From positions 1,054,001-1,118,000 of the forward strand of contig NZ_JAIUIE010000001.1 of assembly GCF_020165495.1 (NCBI RefSeq): a stretch of 64,000 nucleotides of DNA. Reading direction: 5' to 3'. Under the pieces are notes generated by a model. The model worked only from the letters and a program-made list of their open reading frames with translations, was not told the DNA's origin and searched no databases. This document shows positions 59,598 to 64,000 of this stretch, one piece after another (the first letter of the stretch is position 1; the number at the start of each line of letters is the position of its first letter). Position numbers and translations under genes: made by a program. Source of the stretch: Mesorhizobium sp. BR1-1-16 (GTDB lineage: Bacteria; Pseudomonadota; Alphaproteobacteria; Rhizobiales; Kaistiaceae).

Positions 59598-60596
59598 ATG
59601 CCTGAGACAACGCTGGCTGCTGCCAACGTCAAGATCGTCCATGACAAGGCCCGCAATCTGAAGCGCTTCGGCGAGTTTATCGAAGAGGCGGGGGCGTCGG
59701 ATGTCGACATCCTTGTGCTGCCCGAAATGGGCCTGCAAGGTTACGCTGATTTCGGGCTCGCCATGGGTTCAAAAGAGGCGGCCGAGCAGAAGCAGTATTA
59801 TTTCCGCGAGGCCGAGACCATTCCGGGCCCGGCGACCGACGCGATCGCGTCCTTGTCGCGCCGCCACGGCATGCTGGTTCAGGTCGGCCTCGCCGAGCGC
59901 GCGCTGCACGGCAATGCCATCTACAATTCGACCGCGCTTGTAGGCCCCGATGGTGTGGTCAGCATCTATCGCAAGACGCACAACACCTTTGAGTTCCCCT
60001 ATTTCTCTCCGGGCGAGGAGATGCCGGTCGTCGCGACGGCGCATGGCACGCTGGCCAGCCTCATCTGCTACGATCTGGCCTTCCCTGAGCTTCTGCGCAG
60101 CTTCGCCGTGAAGGGCGCGGAAGTCGTGCTGATGTCGACGGCGTGGCCGATGAAGGGCCATGACCGAGCGACCGATTATCATGGCTGGGCGATGGACCTC
60201 GCAGCGCAGTCCAATGCCTTCTTCAACCAGTTCTGGCTGGTGGTCTCCAATCATTGCGAGAAAGGCGTCTATTCGTCGGGCAGCGACTATTATGGCGGCA
60301 GCCAGATCGTCGACCCGACCGGCAAGGTCGTTGCCTATCTCGCCGACGAAGAGGGGCTCGTCGTCCACAAGGCCGATCTGCAGGCCGAGATTCTGCGTTC
60401 CCGCACGGAGGCGTTCTTTGGGCTCAACCTGCTGCAGGACCGCCGGCCTGAGCTGTATGGTGCTCTGGTGGACGACAGCCACCGCTATCCCGCTGAGGCC
60501 TTGCAGCAGGGTGTGATCGGCGCCCGTCAGCCGGCCGCGCCGAAATCGCTTCATGACCAGCGTCCGCGCCTCGCCAAACCAGTGCGCAGCGCGTGA
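59598..60596 (+). CDS. Carbon-nitrogen hydrolase (nitrilase superfamily)
   Basis: The 332-residue protein has the complete Glu-Lys-Cys triad: Glu43 (LVLPEMGLQG), Lys126 (YRKTHN) and Cys157 (LICYDLAFPE). Members hydrolyse nitriles, aliphatic or N-carbamoyl amides. The length and the extra C-terminal region (DDSHRYPAEALQQG...) exceed the minimal fold. It is the first gene of an operon with an amidase and a peptide-type importer, so it probably acts on an imported amide. Confidence 0.88.
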   Translation: MPETTLAAANVKIVHDKARNLKRFGEFIEEAGASDVDILVLPEMGLQGYADFGLAMGSKEAAEQKQYYFREAETIPGPATDAIASLSRRHGMLVQVGLAERALHGNAIYNSTALVGPDGVVSIYRKTHNTFEFPYFSPGEEMPVVATAHGTLASLICYDLAFPELLRSFAVKGAEVVLMSTAWPMKGHDRATDYHGWAMDLAAQSNAFFNQFWLVVSNHCEKGVYSSGSDYYGGSQIVDPTGKVVAYLADEEGLVVHKADLQAEILRSRTEAFFGLNLLQDRRPELYGALVDDSHRYPAEALQQGVIGARQPAAPKSLHDQRPRLAKPVRSA

Positions 60597-60621
60597 TGCG
60601 CCGGCCAGCAGAGCACCTCCA

Positions 60622-62265
60622 ATGATCACCCTCGAAAGCATCGCGGCGGCAGAAGACCTGCTGGCGATCCGCTACACGCCTGCTGAGCGCGCGCAGATGC
60701 TCGACAATCTCGAAGGCCAGATCGCTTCGGCGGTTGCCCGGCGCGCGGTCGTGCTCGACAACACGGTGCCAATGGCGAGCCGGTTTGATCCGCGCCTGCC
60801 GACGACACCCGTGCCGTCACCGCAGACCGAACCTGTCTATTCTTCCGTCACGACGCCTTGTCCGGATGACGATACGGACATCGCATTCGCGCCGCTGACC
60901 CATCTGTCGGCCTGGATCCGTTCGGGCGCGCTGACGAGCCGGCGCCTGACCGAAATCTATCTCGCCCGCATCGCCGCGCTCAATCCGCATCTCTTCTGCT
61001 ACGCGGCTGTCATGTCCGAGGCGGCACTAGCCGAGGCAGACGCAGCGGATGCGCTGCTGGCGAGCGGCACCTGGCTCGGGCCGCTGCACGGCATCCCCTA
61101 TGGCGTGAAGGACCTCTTCGACACCAAGGGCGTCGTCACCGGCTGGGGCGCCGAACCGTTCCAGGATCGCGTTCCGGCCGAGGATGCGGCCATCGTTCGG
61201 CGTCTACGGGCGGCCGGCGCTGTCCTTCTCGGCAAAACGACCGTCGGGGCGCTGGCCTATAACGACATCTGGTATGGCGGCCGGACCCGCAATCCCTGGA
61301 ATCTCGAGGAGGGATCCAGCGGCTCCAGCGCCGGCTCGGCATCCGCAACGGCGGCTGGCCTCTGCGGCTTTGCCATCGGAACCGAGACCCTCGGCTCGAT
61401 CACCTCGCCGAGTCAGCGCTGCGGCACGACGGGGCTGCGCCCGACCTTCGGCCGCGTATCGCGCGCCGGCGCCATGGCGCTCTGCTGGTCGCTCGACAAG
61501 GTCGGCCCGATCTGCCGCGGCGCGGAAGACACGGCGATGGTACTTGCGGCGCTGAATGGTTTCGACCCGGCCGACCGCGCTTCGCTTGGCGCCTCGTTCA
61601 ATTTCGACGCCACGGCCTCTTTCGAAGGACTCCGTGTCGGCTATCTGCCGGAAGCCTTCGGCGAGGGCGCCACTATTGTCGACCATGCAGCGCTCGCCGC
61701 TGCACGGACGCTTGGCGTGGATGTCGTGGAGGTCACGCTGCCGGACCTGCCGTATGGCGCCCTGATGAACATCCTCTATGCCGAGGCCGCAGCGGCCTTC
61801 GAGCGGCTGACGCTCGATGATCTCGATGACACGCTGACCTGGCAGGACGATGGCGCTTGGCCGAACACGTTCCGCAAGGCGCGCTTCCTGTCGGCGGTCG
61901 ACCATGTCCAATTGGACCGGCTGCGTTACCAGGTGATGCTGGCGTTGGACGCGCTCTTTGCCGATGTCGACGTGTTGATCGGCCCGTTCATGACCGGACC
62001 GATGCTGGTCGCCAGCAATTTCACGGGCCATCCCTGCCTGCATCTGCGCGCCGGCTTCCTCGATCTGGCAACCCGCGGCGCCGCTTCGCTCGGCGCCGGC
62101 AAGCTGACCACCGGCGAGCCCGGCGGCGAGGGTCCGCTGTTCAAGGTGCCCCAGGGCATCTCGCTCTGGGGGCGCCTGTTCGAGGAAGGCCGGCTCGTGA
62201 ATTTCGGTGTCGCGCTCGAACGCGCGCTCGGCGTCGCGTCCCAGCGTCCTCAGCTGCCGGCCTGA
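60622..62265 (+). CDS. Amidase signature family protein
   Basis: The 547-residue protein has the Ser-cisSer-Lys triad: Lys163 (HGIPYGVKDLFDTKG), cis-Ser235 (EEGSSGSSAGSAS) and Ser259 (TETLGSITSPSQR), 24 residues apart as in the family. It hydrolyses amides to acid and ammonia. ATG 60622 (MITLESIAAAED) is chosen; an in-frame ATG at 60553 would overlap the nitrilase by 44 bp. It is followed by the importer genes. Confidence 0.88.
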   Translation: MITLESIAAAEDLLAIRYTPAERAQMLDNLEGQIASAVARRAVVLDNTVPMASRFDPRLPTTPVPSPQTEPVYSSVTTPCPDDDTDIAFAPLTHLSAWIRSGALTSRRLTEIYLARIAALNPHLFCYAAVMSEAALAEADAADALLASGTWLGPLHGIPYGVKDLFDTKGVVTGWGAEPFQDRVPAEDAAIVRRLRAAGAVLLGKTTVGALAYNDIWYGGRTRNPWNLEEGSSGSSAGSASATAAGLCGFAIGTETLGSITSPSQRCGTTGLRPTFGRVSRAGAMALCWSLDKVGPICRGAEDTAMVLAALNGFDPADRASLGASFNFDATASFEGLRVGYLPEAFGEGATIVDHAALAAARTLGVDVVEVTLPDLPYGALMNILYAEAAAAFERLTLDDLDDTLTWQDDGAWPNTFRKARFLSAVDHVQLDRLRYQVMLALDALFADVDVLIGPFMTGPMLVASNFTGHPCLHLRAGFLDLATRGAASLGAGKLTTGEPGGEGPLFKVPQGISLWGRLFEEGRLVNFGVALERALGVASQRPQLPA

Positions 62266-62341
62266 TCAAGCCAATCGCATGCCCCGGCAAGGTTCGGGTT
62301 CAGTCATTCTTTCAACCGCATCGCCGCAAGAGGATTTTCCA

Positions 62342-63886
62342 ATGAACCGCAGAGAGTTCCTGAAGACCACGGCCCTCCTGGGCGGCGGCGCGCTGATGAT
62401 GACGGGCTGGCCGGGCGCACTCCTGGCCCAGGAGACACCGAAGAAGGGCGGCACGCTGATCTGGGGGCACTCAGAGACAACGCAGAGCCTCGACATGCAC
62501 GTCACCGGCTCGGCCTCGACGCTCCGCCTGCTTGAGAACATCCACTGCCCGATCGTGACCGTCGACAAGGCGTTCAACGTCATCCCGATGCTCGCCGAGA
62601 GCTTCGAGGAGAGCCCCGATGGAATGACCTACACGTTCAAGCTGCGCAAGGACGTCAAGTTCCACAACGGCAAGACGCTGGATTCGGCAGACGTCAAATA
62701 TTCGTTCGACCGGGTGCGTGACCCCAAGACCGGTGCCGTCAATTTCGAGGTGTTCAAGGATGTCACCTCGATCGAGACCCCCGATGCGAACACCGTCATC
62801 GTCAAGCTCGGTCGCGTCAATGCGCCGTTCCTGAGCCGCCTTGCCGAGAACGGCGCCGGCGTGATCATGCCGGCGGATTCCGGAGAGGGTCAGGCGAACA
62901 TGCCGATCGGCGCCGGGCCGTTCAAGTTCGTCCGCCGCGAGTTCGGCCATGAAGTCGAGCTGGTTCGGTTCGACGATTACTTCGGGGGCCCCGCTTATCT
63001 CGACAAGGTGATTTCGCGCGAGATCACCGAGCCGACCGTGCGCCTGACCGGGCTGCGCACCGGCGAACTGCACATGATCAACGACATCCCGGCCGATCGC
63101 GTTTCCGAGGTCGAGGGCATCGACACGCTGCAGACGCTGAAGTGGTTCCCGCTCAATTTCGACTTCCTGAACTTCAACCACGACTACGAGCCGTTCAAGG
63201 ACGCCCGTGTCCGCCAGGCCTTCGATCTGATGATCGACAAGGAGCAGCTGCTGCAGGGCGCGCTTTGGGACCAGGGCAAGCTGACGGCCTCGCCGAGCTT
63301 CCCGACCTCTAGCTCCTACGACGCCGCCCTTCAGCAGCGTCCGCAGGATATCGAAAAGGCGATGGCGCTGCTCGCCGAGGCCGGCTACGGGCCGGGCAAG
63401 CTGAAGCTCGTCTTCAAGACGACGACCAACTATCCGTATCATGTGGAGTCGGCGCAGATCATGGCCGAATGGTTCCGCGCTGCCGGCGTCGAAATGACGA
63501 TCGAGCAGTTGACGTGGAGCGACTGGCTCAGTCAGGTCTGGGTGAACCGCGACTTCCAGATCTCTATGATGAACTTCTTCACGCTCTGGGAGCCGGACTT
63601 CCTTTATTACAGCCTTTGGAATTCAACCGGCGCCTTCAACTATCGCAACATCAAGGACGCCGACATCGATACCTGGACGCAGGAAGCACGCGGCACGGTC
63701 GATCCGGCCGCTCGCGCGGAGCTCTACAAGAAGGTGCAGCAGCGCATCTCCGATCAGACGCTCGACGTGATCCTCTGGTTCCGCAACGGAACGATCGGCG
63801 CCCAGAAGTCTGTCGGAGGCCTCGATACGATCGTTCATCCGAACGGCAGCAACCTGAACTTCCACAAGGTCTGGCTCAACAGCTGA
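62342..63886 (+). CDS. Peptide-type ABC transporter substrate-binding protein (family 5), Tat-exported
   Basis: The 514-residue protein begins with a twin-arginine signal (NRREFLKTTALLGGGALMM, cleavage near ALLAQ) and continues as an SBP_bac_5 dipeptide/oligopeptide-type binding protein (KKGGTLIWGHSETTQSLDMHVTGSASTLRLLENIHCPIVTVDKAFNVIPMLAESFEESPDGMTYTFKLRKDVKFHNGK). ATG 62342 follows AGAGGA. It captures the substrate for the importer whose permease begins at 63971. Confidence 0.92.
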   Translation: MNRREFLKTTALLGGGALMMTGWPGALLAQETPKKGGTLIWGHSETTQSLDMHVTGSASTLRLLENIHCPIVTVDKAFNVIPMLAESFEESPDGMTYTFKLRKDVKFHNGKTLDSADVKYSFDRVRDPKTGAVNFEVFKDVTSIETPDANTVIVKLGRVNAPFLSRLAENGAGVIMPADSGEGQANMPIGAGPFKFVRREFGHEVELVRFDDYFGGPAYLDKVISREITEPTVRLTGLRTGELHMINDIPADRVSEVEGIDTLQTLKWFPLNFDFLNFNHDYEPFKDARVRQAFDLMIDKEQLLQGALWDQGKLTASPSFPTSSSYDAALQQRPQDIEKAMALLAEAGYGPGKLKLVFKTTTNYPYHVESAQIMAEWFRAAGVEMTIEQLTWSDWLSQVWVNRDFQISMMNFFTLWEPDFLYYSLWNSTGAFNYRNIKDADIDTWTQEARGTVDPAARAELYKKVQQRISDQTLDVILWFRNGTIGAQKSVGGLDTIVHPNGSNLNFHKVWLNS

Positions 63887-63898
63887 TCCCCCGGCCGG

Positions 63899-63920
63899 CC
63901 GGGCTGCTTCGGCGGCCCGG
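63899..63920 (+). terminator. GC-rich hairpin with UUCG tetraloop between binding protein and permease genes
   Basis: CCGGGCTGC and GCGGCCCGG pair (one G-U wobble) around a TTCG loop, 13 bp after the binding-protein stop. Such hairpins in importer operons stabilise the upstream message and reduce read-through, so that the binding protein is made in excess over the permease. No T-run follows, so full termination is unlikely. Confidence 0.55.
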
Positions 63921-63970
63921 TCGGCTTCCCGATGCCGGCCGGGCAACCCTGCCCATGACCCACCGAGCCG

Positions 63971-64000
63971 ATGACCTATCTCCTCAATCGCCTGTTTTCG
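63971..64000 (+). CDS. Peptide-type ABC permease, first 10 codons (runs off right edge)
   Basis: The frame MTYLLNRLFS at the window end is the typical start of a DppB/OppB permease (short cytoplasmic stretch with basic residues before the first helix), and position directly after the SBP_bac_5 gene fits. Too short for certainty. Confidence 0.6.
   Translation, partial: MTYLLNRLFS

Overview
The window is GC-rich, densely coded DNA with short gaps, many 4-bp ATGA/GTGA gene overlaps, several solute-importer operons and LysR/TetR/XRE/LuxR regulators. This fits an alphaproteobacterium, probably of the order Hyphomicrobiales (inference from gene content; no rRNA or other marker is present). I saw no tRNA, rRNA, CRISPR array, transposase or integrase.

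Region 1 (1-6454) is a hydantoin/N-carbamoyl compound module. A hydantoinase A gene runs off the left edge on the minus strand. Diverging from it is an operon for a sugar-type ABC importer (binding protein, double ATPase, permease) and an M20 N-carbamoyl-amino-acid hydrolase. Region 2 (6531-8409) is a divergent NmrA-like oxidoreductase/LysR pair.

Region 3 (8862-34326) is the centrepiece: a LuxR-type response regulator followed by a single ~24.4-kb operon for an extracellular contractile injection system (eCIS). In order it encodes sheath, tube, a CPxC zinc-knuckle protein, a proline-rich protein, a DUF4255 terminator/cap protein, an AAA+ ATPase, a small protein, a DUF4157 protein with a second HExxH site at its C-terminus (candidate effector), an unknown protein, a tube-adaptor protein, a LysM-like protein, a gpD-like hub, a gp5-like spike, a PAAR-like tip, gp25, two baseplate J wedge proteins, a gpI-like protein with a beta-helix, a 1058-residue DUF6519/beta-helix protein and a LysM-helical protein. 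There is no capsid, terminase, integrase or lysis gene, so this is not a prophage or a tailocin; there are no TssJLM genes, so it is not a type VI system.

Region 4 (34406-41984) is mixed metabolism: a Na+/H+ antiporter, a PQQ-type sugar dehydrogenase with a DUF2231 membrane protein, a divergent XRE regulator/NAD-epimerase pair, and an M19 dipeptidase with a nitroreductase.

Region 5 (42311-53660) is a second catabolic operon: Asp/Glu/hydantoin racemase, a complete polyamine-type ABC importer, a hydantoinase A-like protein, two tandem DUF917 proteins and a MalT-like regulator. It plausibly imports and degrades a hydantoin- or thiohydantoin-like compound.

Region 6 (53688-64000) holds a 5-formyl-THF cyclo-ligase-like gene, a winged-helix regulator next to a GH51 arabinofuranosidase with a clear palindromic operator between them, an amidohydrolase/TetR pair, and a nitrilase-amidase-peptide ABC importer operon running off the right edge. 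Amide, carbamoyl and hydantoin chemistry recurs at both ends of the window.
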